Source: Oehlia diaphana | Taxonomy: Eukaryota; Glomeromycota; Glomeromycetes; Glomerales; Glomeraceae | Length of the DNA stretch: 64,000 nt | Assembly: GCA_003833135.1 (NCBI GenBank) | Contig: QZLH01000227.1 | Coordinates: 30,531-94,530 of the forward strand | Reading direction: 5' to 3' | Part shown: in pieces, positions 11,652 through 22,065 of the stretch | Numbering within the stretch: the stretch's first letter is position 1 | Layout of the letters: the number at the start of each line of letters is the position of its first letter | Program-made: the position numbers and the translations under genes | The notes under the pieces: generated by a model | What the model saw: the letters and a program-made list of their open reading frames with translations, nothing else | Told to the model about the DNA's origin: nothing | Databases searched by the model: none

Positions 11652-14369
11652 ACATACATCATCCATCTGATTCTAGTTTAACGTTGTCAGCTCCACCTGC
11701 CACGTGAAGACGTCAAAGTTAGTAAAATCTAGATATTATATGTTGGTTGGTTGCTTGGTTTAGATTTGTTGTTAAGAATGAAGTGCGAGAGTTTCCCTTC
11801 ATTAATAAATCTCTCCAGACTTCTTCATCCACTTCTTTAATTATTACACTCTTGGAATTCTCTCCTGTTCATTAATATAAGTAATGTACATTCGGACTAA
11901 TAGAACTATTATGTTCATACCTTTCACATATACCTTTAGTTAGTAATTAGTTGACTACGCACTTTTACTCATAAGAAAAGGCTAAAGAATCGAGTCAAAA
12001 TAATTAAAGGGTTAAAATATTCAAAATATCAATTTTTATTTTTCTCAGTTCATAATCTGATTACTTGACTATCAAGTCAAAAATGGGTCCTTTTTATAAA
12101 ATTTAAAATGGCAGTTGATGCAAAGAACTATGTAATACGAAACATTACATATATCCAGTTTATACTCATGTGATAGGAGTTCCTCATTATTTGTCTAATG
12201 ATCGTCCTATCCTATTTTGTAAAATCTAATTTAATTGATCAACATTCTAAATTCTAAAATTCTTAATTGATGATCTGCATTACTGTTAATGCTTATTCTA
12301 ATTTACTGCGCCCTTATTATTAATTACTTAACCGATTTCTGTATACTATAACGTCATTTCAGACGCTAATTGGTCCTTAATCATGTAATAGTTTAGAGTT
12401 ATTTTGGATCACGTGATAAAATAAATTAAACTAACTAAATTAAACAAAATAAAATTTATACAGTAAATTTAAATATAAAACTGCGCCACATAATTAATAA
12501 ATTTGCTATGTATACTACGGCATTACAACGGCTAATTTGTCAATCGGAACGATAACCAATAAAAAAATTTAATTACTTAAGTCTTAGAAAATAGATTTCT
12601 TGAATTCTTGAACATTAGCCTATAATTATCAATGTATGAATTTTAGAATTGTCTATTCATCCTATTCAATTATTTTCATCAGTTTTGTGACGGTCAATTG
12701 TTAATTTTTTAATTAATTAAAGAAATCTATCATCAGTTTTTTTTTTTTTTTTTTAAAAAAAAAGAAATATATTATACAAATATTCATGCATAATATTGAT
12801 ATTATGTTATTAATGCGAGTCATCTGTGCTTTAAGAGTTTCATAATCATCAATTCTTCAGTGTCAGATTCTCTCCATATAGAATTTGGTGTTCCAAGACA
12901 ATTGCTATGAAGATATCAAATGTTTTCAATATCAATCATTCATTATAATGCAAACATCCATATCAGTGTACAATACATAGTTTAATATACTAGCATAGCT
13001 ATATTCTATATACCGATATATTGTATATTAAATATACTAATTGATATAATAATATGATTAATACCATTTAATGCGAGTTCCAATTCAATATGTTTCTCTA
13101 TGTTAACTGATTTTGACTATTATTTTTTTTTATATTATCCAATTATCAATCTTATTAATCTTATTATGTGACAAATTATTAGGTGTCTACTATCATACTC
13201 TCCCGCTTTTCTATGAAATTTCTATAGCTAATACAAATATATAATTTTTCTATATAGAAGAGAGTGTGGTTTGCAATATTAAATATCCACATCTCTAGTC
13301 ATTACTTCATTAGTTGCTGAGTCTTTGACTTCCTCCAGTTCGCTAAATCTATTACTCCACACAGATTAATTGCTCTACAAAACTATTTTCCGAGATTGGT
13401 TTCGTTTCTAAAAATAATTCATAAATCAGCTTCGCAGAAAAAAAATGATCGGTGGAGGTTACCTTGTCATTGTCCAAATTTGGACAAAAATTTTTCATCT
13501 ATAAACAATGTCATAATTTTCATACCATTTGAATTGTTATTATGAAATTAAAAAATAATAAAAATTCTTAAAATTATTAAAAAAAAGTATTATAAATCGG
13601 CACAATTTTATTTAGTTTATTGATTTTGTCATTTTTATTAATGAAATACCCGAATTTCAAATTTTTTTGAAAAAAATCATTTTTTTCAAATTCTCATTAT
13701 AATGAATCAAAATCACTATTAAAATATTAACTTCATGACTAATTGGCGTATTTAATAAAATTATTTTTTTTTTCTTTGGGCTCTTTTGCGTAAACTACAA
13801 TTTTTCTATCTGCTATCATTTTATCAAGGGATTAATTAATGGAGTATTTCTGTATAAATTATTTATTTATTATTAAGGCCTAATAAATACATTATAGGAA
13901 TGTCCATTAAAAAAATTTATGTCCAAATTCTATATCTGGCGTTTTTTGTTTGTTGCGTAATATACCTCATTTTTAATAGTTTCGAAAAATTTTTTTTTCG
14001 AAACTTACCTATGGGATTCGGTATCTAACTTTGGAACCTTAAAACCTAAAAAAAATAAAATATTACAATTCATATTACGCGAAACATTTAAAAATTTTTA
14101 TTAATAAACGTGAGTAAATCCTTCATATTAAATTTAATTCAAAAATAAGAAGCTTTCTCTTGCTATTCACAATTAGTCATCATTAAGCTAATTCATATTA
14201 CTAGTATTAGATAAGTTAATTGATGACTCAAAAATTTTTTTTATGAGTTAATGATCAAATGTCTATTTTATTATTAGTCACTATGTATTCAAAAGGTTTT
14301 TAAAAGTATATATATACCCTTCAAATTTTCAAACAAAATCAAATGTTTTAATAATTTAAAATTTGGGCC
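11652..14369. other. Intergenic, no supported gene
   Basis: AT-rich spacer. No open frame has a recognisable motif. A segment near 13.8 kb (tttatcaagggattaat) recurs near 23.9 kb, suggesting a dispersed repeat. A TATA-containing stretch at 14273-14336 resembles the one upstream of the CRN gene. Confidence 0.45.
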
Positions 14370-14486
14370 CAAATTTTAATAATACTCCTTTTTAATAATT
14401 CTATTAACAAATGCTATCCTATATGATTAGTCATAATTGTTTTTTTATTGATATACAAATTTTATAATAATAAAATTCATAATTAC
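14370..14486 (+). repeat. Left copy of a direct repeat
   Basis: About 117 bp (caaattttaataatactcct onward) recur at 15111-15254 in the same direction, 741 bp away, and bracket the unrecognised broken gene between them. Confidence 0.75.
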
Positions 14487-14527
14487 AATACCAGCAGATT
14501 TTTGCTATAAAAGATTATTGGCAAAAG

Positions 14528-15072
14528 ATGAGAATTCCAGTGGTTAGCCAGGATCAATTAATCCCTGAAATGCTTTCCAATCATAAAGTTGTCATTGTAA
14601 TTTCTTCTGGCGGTCTTACTGCACTTGTTGGTTTAGCTGAGTCTACAGATGTTGATTTAGAAATTCTGATCAAGATAGTTGAATTTACCAAAGAGAATTC
14701 TACTCTTAAAACAATATATATATTGATAAATCATTTGTGAAAAAGAAAATGACACCACGTGAAATCAATCAAGTTTACTACAATACAGCTTTTAAAAGTA
14801 TGGCTTTGAAAATGAATATGTGTATCAATATTTCAAATGTTGAAAATAAAGATGGCGAATTACAACATTCTTCACACAACCTTGAATATTCACTTTGGAA
14901 TATTGATGATATAAGTATTTTGATACGATGTAAATCTGATGGATACAGAGATTCAGATCAAAAGATTCGTACTGTAGGAATAAAATCAAAATTAGATTAT
15001 CAGTTGGATTACAACTATGAAAGTATCAGTTTTATTGAGCAATCGTGCTGGTGGATTTATTCGATGATATGA
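14528..15072 (+). pseudogene. Unrecognised gene, probably frameshifted
   Basis: Two open pieces abut in different frames: 14528-14740, starting MRIPVVSQDQLIPEML and ending in TGA, and about 14725-15072, with VKKKMTPREINQVYYNTAF and KSDGYRDSDQKIRTVGIKSK. The second frame is already open before the first ends, so a slip near the ATATAT tract at about 14716 would join them. The composition is protein-like, but I recognise no domain. It lies between direct repeats and directly upstream of the RPB2 relic, with which it has no visible homology. Confidence 0.45.
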
Positions 15073-15110
15073 AATAAAGCTGATCTAATGCTTGGTCGAA
15101 TCAAATACTC

Positions 15111-15254
15111 CAAATTTTATTAATACTCCTTTTTAATAATCCTATTAACAAATGCTATCCTATATGATTAGTCATAATTATTTTTATATTGATATACAAA
15201 TTTTCTTAATAATATACTTGTTTTATTCTTTATATTGATAAAATTCATAATTAA
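15111..15254 (+). repeat. Right copy of the direct repeat
   Basis: Matches 14370-14486 with a few substitutions and a roughly 25-bp insertion (ttcttaataatatacttg region). Confidence 0.75.
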
Positions 15255-15473
15255 TATATTCTTTTTCTCTTTAATTTGTTTTTGTCTATCTACTTTCCCT
15301 TCTTTAAGCACATGTAAGACAGTTATTCATACAACATTAATATGTTTGAACATACATCTTCAGGATGAAATTAAAAAAAAGGCATCCCTGAGTAATCCCT
15401 TACACAACTCAAATTATGGAAAGTCACTATTCCTACCAGATACACAGAGTGATTTTGAAAATGTGGAACAAAT

Positions 15474-17116
15474 GCAGTATGAAAGCTTTGAAAGAGAAGA
15501 AGTTTATCAGGCTGATTCTGAATTGGAATCTAATATAAATCAAGAGGATTGTTGAATAGTCATATCTTCATTTTTTCATGATAAAGGCCTTGTATGACAA
15601 CAACTTGATTCATTTGATGAGTTTGTACAAAATATCATGCAAGAAATTGTTGATGAAAATAAGAATCTTGTGTTGCAAACAATTGTAGGAAACCAGGAAG
15701 GGGAAGGTGATAAGGCAAAATGATATTATATCTGATTTGGACAAATATACTTATCAAAAACCTACTATGAATAGTGATGTTTCTGCAAGAAGCATGCCTT
15801 AGGAATTTAACATATGCTGCTTCTCTTTATATCAACATAAAAGAAGAGACAATAATAACAGATACCAGAGTTCCATAAAACAGAGGAAAAGCAATATTAA
15901 ATGAAATGTTTGATGAAGATGATTTAAAATACGACTCTGAAGAAACATCATATGATAAAGTATTTGTAGAAAAGATTCCAGTTATGGTAAATTAACATTT
16001 TATATGGTTTAGATGACAAGAGTCTTTTATACTTTAAATGAATGTCCTTATGATCAGAGTGGTTACTTTATTATAAATGGTTCTGAAAAGAAAGAATGGT
16101 GTTTATGTTTTTGCAAAATTATTGCCTTCATCTTAATATATATATATATATATATTCATTCACAGCTGAAATTAAAAGTGCTATAGAAAAGAGATCCAAA
16201 TTAATCAGCAGTTTATTAATGATTAAGCTTTTAATAAAAACAGCTGAGAAATAAAGGTACTACTGGACAATCTATAGTATAAGCAACTATACCTTATATC
16301 AAAAAAGATGTGCCATATTTGTTATAATTATAGTTACAAATATTAGAAGCACTAAAATATAAACCATGTATAGAAGAAGCATTTATGGTTGAGGTGGTGG
16401 CTGATTGAATAGGCTATAGAGGTACTGCAACAGGAGTAATAAGAGACAAACATATAAAATATGCAAAAGATATTCTTCAAAAAGAATTGTTATCATATAT
16501 TTCAACTGAGTACTATGGTTGTGAAAAAAAGAAAAGCATTCTTCTTAAGTTATATAGTTTATAGACTTTTATTAGCTGCTTTTGAAATGAACTAGATAAT
16601 CAAGAATTCAAGATCATTATAGGGGTTAAGAAACCAGTATGTGAAATATTTGAAATAAGAATTATCTTCTCTAATACATTATGATGATAATTATATCAAA
16701 AACAATAAAGCAAAAGAACTCAGTGAATGTGAATTCCAACCAATATTAGACCTTACCACTCTAAATTGTTTGATGGAAGCAAATACTAGAAATTTTAAAT
16801 CAATTCCTATCTTCCAAGATGCAGATAAAGGAAGGATCTCCCATCATTATAAAATGCTAATTAACTTTTTGGAAATTAATGGAAAAATTTTAATACAATT
16901 TTATATATATATATATATTATAATAATTCATTAAACATAGTTTTATCTAAATTTTGTCCAAATCTTAAAAATTTATATATTAAACTTTATGGTCATCTAT
17001 TCTGCTTAGATTAAATTGTGATTATGCTTTTAAGAAGTCCACTTTTAATTTTATTGTTTCATATATTATTCAAAAAGCTTACAAAGGATGTATCAGCATA
17101 CCTAAGAAAGTGTATT
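15474..17116 (+). pseudogene. RPB2: Truncated RPB2 (RNA polymerase II second-largest subunit) pseudogene
   Basis: Successive pieces in shifting frames follow the order of Rpb2: NINQEDC, then [125 protein letters not shown] and finally LFKKLTKDVSAYLRKCI. Only about the first third of the usual roughly 1,200 residues is present. Early stops sit where the family has Trp, Arg and Gln (TGA, TGA, TAG), all single transitions. Roughly 390 bp without homology (about 16650-17035) separates the last two blocks. It is non-functional; the real RPB2 gene must lie elsewhere. Confidence 0.9.
16136..16154. repeat. AT dinucleotide tract
   Basis: A run of alternating AT lies inside the RPB2 relic, at one of its frame breaks. 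Confidence 0.8.
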
Positions 17117-17162
17117 GTATGATCACATGATATTAATGTCACGATTTAGGGGATCCTTAACG

Positions 17163-17378
17163 ATTTACCCCAGTATCGCCCCAAGATTTCTAAGTAAAAT
17201 TTCACCCCCACGTGTCCAGTGATGTTTAATGGGGCGTGAAAAATATTTTTTTCACCACTAAAAATTTTCTGTCCCCAGAATACTTATAAAAAAATGAAAA
17301 CGGTGGGGTGTGACGCGGGATGACATTTTGTGCAGGTCACGTGGGGGTGAAAAATCTTGGGGCGACGCTGGGGAAGAT
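17163..17378. mobile_element. Mutator-like MITE with 9-bp target duplication
   Basis: This 216-bp element starts ATTTACCCCAGTATCGCCCC. Its right end read backwards is ATCTTCCCCAGCGTCGCCCC, continuing to AAGATTT and CACCCCCACGTG on both sides. TCCTTAACG is duplicated exactly at 17154-17162 and 17379-17387. A 9-bp duplication with long inverted ends is typical of Mutator-like elements. It has no coding capacity. It sits about 45 bp past the end of the RPB2 relic. Confidence 0.85.
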
Positions 17379-18089
17379 TCCTTAACGTGTACCCCGGGTA
17401 TACGATATTTTATCCATTCTAAAGCATTCATAACTAGTTCAATGTTACTATGTATTAATAGCTGACTGTCTTGAATAAATATATCAATATCCTGTTCCCC
17501 CTTTTGTCTTAAATATGATTGGCTCAATAATAAAAAACGATATAAACAGATGGTGAAGATGACGTAACTATAAATATTAGTCAAATTTATCACATGATGG
17601 GGTGAATAATTCACTAGTAGGTTAAATCACCCGGGTTAAATCACCCTGGGTAAAATAGTCTTATACAAACTTTAAATATTCGGTCTTAATATACTTTATT
17701 AACTATGTAAATTTATTCTTCATGCCTGTAAATATATAAACCTAAAATTTAAACACAGTTGGATTCATATTTATGGAAATCACCTACTTTAAAAAATACA
17801 GTTGAACATCTGACGCTGAGGCACAACATATATATGTAATTTCAGTTTTAAAATTTATAATCGTTCATACGTGAAATGGAAAAATGTCCTAATATCAGAA
17901 AATGCAGGTTGGATGCCGGAATATTTTGTGAAAAGAAGATTCCAAGTGGGAAAGACATGATACTACATGATGATTCAAAGATAATGATTCAAAAACGTGT
18001 TTATCCATAGTTTGGTTTAATATATCGAATACAAAAGGTAAATAGTATCACTATGTAGAAGTTTCATATATATTGAGATAATTTACTTT
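17379..18089. other. Intergenic, no supported gene
   Basis: AT-rich. GGTTAAATCACCC occurs twice in tandem at 17620-17649. The frame at 17258-17614 (minus) runs through the MITE and is not a gene. Confidence 0.5.
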
Positions 18090-18865
18090 GGGACATTTTT
18101 TTTTGTATTGCAATCAAATTAAATTCTCTGGAAAGAAAATACGCAACTGTATAAACTTCTATTGGCTCACTTTTCAAGAGAATTGTTTCATTCTCCTAAA
18201 TAAAAAAATCCTTTCATTACTATTTCACCTGTTAGAACGCCCTTGATATCGAGAGCAAAATATCTCAACATATACAGTTGAGCAACATTACAACTTATTG
18301 AAATAGTTTGAGTCCTTGTGTTCGTCCAGAGATTTAGGAATACAATATCATATAAACGCTCCTTTTTACAATGGAAGAATATTCCAATTAGGCTCATTTA
18401 GGTCCACTCGAATTCCAATACCTGGATTTGTATATTTGGCGTAATTTTTGCAATCTATAACAAGGCAATTCACTACATTACATATGGGTTAAAATGTTTA
18501 CACACAAAGAGCATAAGGTCAATTTTTATTGAAAGTTTGTTGATATTGAGCTTTTTGGATATAACTTTTCTCATAAAGATGTAGCCTTAGTTTTTAATTC
18601 ATTTTCTGTATTAAAAGTTAATGTGGTACTGGAAGATAGTAGAGTATTTGCCTCATCAATATAACGTTTTAAACGCTCTTCAGCGAGAGTTCAATTTATC
18701 TAAATCATGCTAGTAATGAGGAAAAAGAGGAAATAGATATTATATTAGTTCTTTTAACATTTATGTTCATTGGTTTCTTTTGAAAGATAAAATATTTATC
18801 TCATTGGTATAGTTTTCAAACGTTTTTCATTGATGTTTAATTTACCTACATTTTCTGGAAAATCA
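18090..18865 (-). pseudogene. Internally deleted vWA/alpha-kinase relic, copy 3
   Basis: Fragments in family order on the minus strand: KLNINEKRLK and DKLNS (N-terminal repeat), DEANTLLSSS, NTENELKTKA, a decayed stretch, then TNPGIRVDLNEPNWN, then NPAKEIVMKGF-like and VAYFLSREFNLIA. The vWA core, about 190 codons between the TNPSIKLRV and EPNWD segments of copy 1, is missing at one clean join near 18413. Everything beyond the kinase N-lobe is also gone. It lies directly downstream of intact copy 4 in the same orientation. Confidence 0.8.
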
Positions 18866-19328
18866 TACGTCCAAAATATCAAGATATTGTTTTTATAGTT
18901 ATCATTATAATTATCTTTTTTATATAACTTGGAATATTTCATTTTGCATAAATAAGCAACGAGAGTTTGAATATGAAATAAAAAACAAGAAAAAAAAAAA
19001 AAATCTTTATCAATTTTTGATATAAAGGTATTAATTTTATTCTTTATTTTGTTTAGCATAATATTCATAATACTAATTATTTTTTGATTCAAAATAAGCC
19101 TTTATTGTCTAAAAAAAATGTTACGTTGATTTTTTCTTAATGGGATTCATACGTTTATTGCACCATCACAGTTTTGTCTCAAAAATTTTTTAAATTTGCA
19201 AAATTTCAATAAAATTTAAATGAAATTTATAAATTATGAAATTTATAAATTTTATACAATAATAAATCATAAAATCATAAATTCTTAACATTATATGATG
19301 ATTTCATAGATTGTACATTTTCTGATAA
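18866..19328. other. Spacer between copies 3 and 4
   Basis: AT-rich. The minus frame at 18796-19092 is chance sequence fused to the N-terminal repeat of copy 3. Confidence 0.5.
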
Positions 19329-21137
19329 TTAATTAATATGTCTTAATTTTAGCTTTTTACAAATATCGTTACATCTATGATTTGCCAAGAACAACTGATT
19401 AATTCCCTTTTCGCCAAGATTCGTTCTTCCAAATCTTAAAGAATCAATACAATGTATTGCTGGATCAGTTAATAAGAATTTATCATTAACTTCAATCCCT
19501 TGAAGATCACAAACCACTAAGTATCCTTTGGTGTATACATATGTGAAATGAGAAAATGCCTCAAGGGCAGGCCGAAGCTCCACAATTACACCAGTATTTG
19601 TATTAAATCGTTTATAATCCGTATCTTTAAGTCTTAGTTCAATAGTATAATATCGAGTACAAAGGTCAATAGTTCCACAACGTAAAAGTTTTGCATAAAG
19701 AAAATTTATTTTAGGAATACTTTTTTGTTCTGCAATCAAATTAAATTTTGTGGCGAGAAAATGTGCAACTGTAGAGACTTCTACCGCCTCAAGATATTTT
19801 TCAAAAGGATCATTTCGACCAACATAAAGGTATTCTTTCATCACCATGTTTTTTGCTGGATTACTTTTAATATCGAAAGCAAAATATGCACATTTTTCAA
19901 CACCCGCAGAAAATGGTTGTGAGGCAATTTTGAAGGAGAAACTTTCGGAAAAGAGATTCGATTTGTCGAAATAGTTTGAGTCCTTAAGTTCATCCAAAGT
20001 ATCGGGAATATGATACCACATAACTACCCCTTCTTGTAATGGAAGAATATTCCAATCAGGCTCATTTGAATTCATATCGAGTTTTTTTTGTTGCAAAGAA
20101 TATATATCCTTGGTTTTGCTTCCGATAATACTAGTTAGTGAAACGGCATAAGTGATAGATGATAAGGTAGCCTTAACAAATTTGTCTAGTAATTTAATAG
20201 GATCCCCTCCTACAAGATCAAATACCGGAAATTCACCAATTATACTACGGAATATTTTAAGCATTTTTTCGGTATAATTTGTAATTTTACCAAAAAAGTA
20301 AAGGATATTTTTTGATTGCATCTTTTCTAGTACATTTTCTGCGGTTAAGCCATTTGGATCACCATCTGGATAGTTATCTTCTAAGGTTGTGAAACGACGA
20401 CCATGTGGTGGAAAATCACCAATATGAAAAAGAACTCGAGTACTACTTTGCCAATTCATTTGAGTTATTGCAGCATTAAGACCTCCAAGAACGTCCTCTG
20501 GGCCATCACTATACTGTGAATATACACTAGGTGATACTTTACGCATATATTTTGTAAATTTAGTATATTTGTCGGTAAAATTAAAAACTTGTAATCGATG
20601 ATGAGGTTTATTATTGTGGTCTCGATAGCCACAAAAACCAACTCGAAGTTTAATACTTGGATTTGTACATTTAATGTAATTCGAAACATGTGAGATACAA
20701 TCTTTAGCAGCAGCAATATGAGGTTTCATAGAACCAGTGCAGTCTAAAACAAAACAAAGATCAACTTCCATTGAAAGTTTGATGTTATTGAGCGTTTTGG
20801 ATATAGCCTTTTCTCGTAAATATATAGCTTTAGTTTTTAACTCATTTTCTGTATTAATAGTTAACGTTATATTGGAAGATAAAGTATTTGCCTCACTTTC
20901 ATAGCGTTTTAAACATTCTTCAGTAAAGTTCAATTTATCTAAATCAGATACAAGCGAGGAGGGGATAACGGGAGTGGATATCGTATTGGAAATTGATTTT
21001 ATTTCGGAAGGTAAAGTATTTTTCTCATCAGAACAGTTTTTCAGATGTTTTTCAGTGGTATTCAGTTCATTTACGTCATTTGGATAACTTTTGGTGGTTG
21101 TAATTTTTTTATTTTTCAGGCAAATCCACTTTGACAT
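19329..21137 (-). CDS. vWA domain plus alpha-kinase protein (VWKA-like), copy 4
   Basis: A 602-residue protein taken from the ATG at 21137, because MSKW starts copy 5 and relic copy 2 as well; an in-frame ATG 36 bases upstream is less likely. The N-terminal region holds two versions of the family's helical unit, ELNTTEKHLKNCSDEKNTL (about 23-42) and KLNFTEECLKRYESEANTL (about 68-86), where copies 1 and 5 have one. The vWA domain follows with metal site DCTGS (132-136) and GDFPPHG. The alpha-kinase domain has its ATP Lys at about 434 in VMKEY, DLQG with Asp544 and Gln546, LTDP (Thr557, Asp558), and zinc ligands His562, His587, Cys589 and Cys593. The glycine loop reads GRTNLGEKG. It appears intact and intronless. 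The substrate is unknown. Confidence 0.9.
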   Translation of the reverse strand: MSKWICLKNKKITTTKSYPNDVNELNTTEKHLKNCSDEKNTLPSEIKSISNTISTPVIPSSLVSDLDKLNFTEECLKRYESEANTLSSNITLTINTENELKTKAIYLREKAISKTLNNIKLSMEVDLCFVLDCTGSMKPHIAAAKDCISHVSNYIKCTNPSIKLRVGFCGYRDHNNKPHHRLQVFNFTDKYTKFTKYMRKVSPSVYSQYSDGPEDVLGGLNAAITQMNWQSSTRVLFHIGDFPPHGRRFTTLEDNYPDGDPNGLTAENVLEKMQSKNILYFFGKITNYTEKMLKIFRSIIGEFPVFDLVGGDPIKLLDKFVKATLSSITYAVSLTSIIGSKTKDIYSLQQKKLDMNSNEPDWNILPLQEGVVMWYHIPDTLDELKDSNYFDKSNLFSESFSFKIASQPFSAGVEKCAYFAFDIKSNPAKNMVMKEYLYVGRNDPFEKYLEAVEVSTVAHFLATKFNLIAEQKSIPKINFLYAKLLRCGTIDLCTRYYTIELRLKDTDYKRFNTNTGVIVELRPALEAFSHFTYVYTKGYLVVCDLQGIEVNDKFLLTDPAIHCIDSLRFGRTNLGEKGINQLFLANHRCNDICKKLKLRHIN

Positions 21138-21949
21138 ATTTAAGATATTTTTTTTAAAAAAAAAAATTCTCATTATTTATAAGATATGCGCTTTGAAAAT
21201 CCTTTCCGAATTAATACAAGTTATATAAGTTGAAAATTAATATAGATGGAATTCCAAAATTGATCGAGATAATAAGGATTGTCAAACAAATAGTCCTTCA
21301 TTTATGCGACCCCTGATTATTACATCATCATTTACGAATATTCATTTGTTACGTGCATGGTAGATATACAGTAAATGAATCAAAGAATAATGACAAATGA
21401 TTAAACAAATCCTTTAAATAGTCAAATGACCAGGTATTAAGTAATATGCTTTCAAATAACGTATTTTAAAAGTAACTGAAATATTCCATAATAAAATATC
21501 GCATTTAACCATGTCACTTTAATAATTGAAAAGAGATTAGATCCGTTCAATGTTATCGTTATCGTTAGTTGTTAAAATTCTAAAATTATTTTAATTCCGA
21601 TAACAGTAAAATTCTTTCTTATAAAGTTTTAAGAAACTTAATTTATATTACATTTTTATAAGGAAATTATGCAACATGAAATGGATGGCATTTTTTCTGA
21701 ATATATTGGATGCAGAGTGTTGAAAAATCATTAAAACTGTAGAAGAAACGAGATAACAATTATTAATATGTACAGATAAGTTTACCAAGAGTGAATTGAC
21801 GAATAAAAATACTGTATGTGATATAATTATTATTCCTGTTTGACCAACAAATTTCCAAGTTTCATAGTATTAAATCAACAATAAATAATTAAATTAAACT
21901 TATTTTTCACACTTTCCCCCAGAACTTTACCTTTTTCAATATATGATAC
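21138..21949. other. Intergenic upstream of copy 4
   Basis: AT-rich with no recognisable gene. It must include the promoter of copy 4, but no motif is clear enough to call. Confidence 0.5.
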
Positions 21950-22065
21950 TGATTCCGCAAAAAAAAAAGAATCCGTCAAAAAGAAAAGAATCCAAAAGAA
22001 TCCGTCAAAAAAAAAAAGTATCCGTCAAAAAAAAAGAATCCGTAAAAAGAAAAGAATCCGCTCTT
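21950..22065. repeat. Tandem repeat, AAAAAGAATCCGTCAAA unit
   Basis: About six variants of AAAGAATCCGTCAAAAA in a row. The Lys-rich open frame across it (21943-22224) is a translation of the repeat and is not supported as a gene. Confidence 0.75.
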
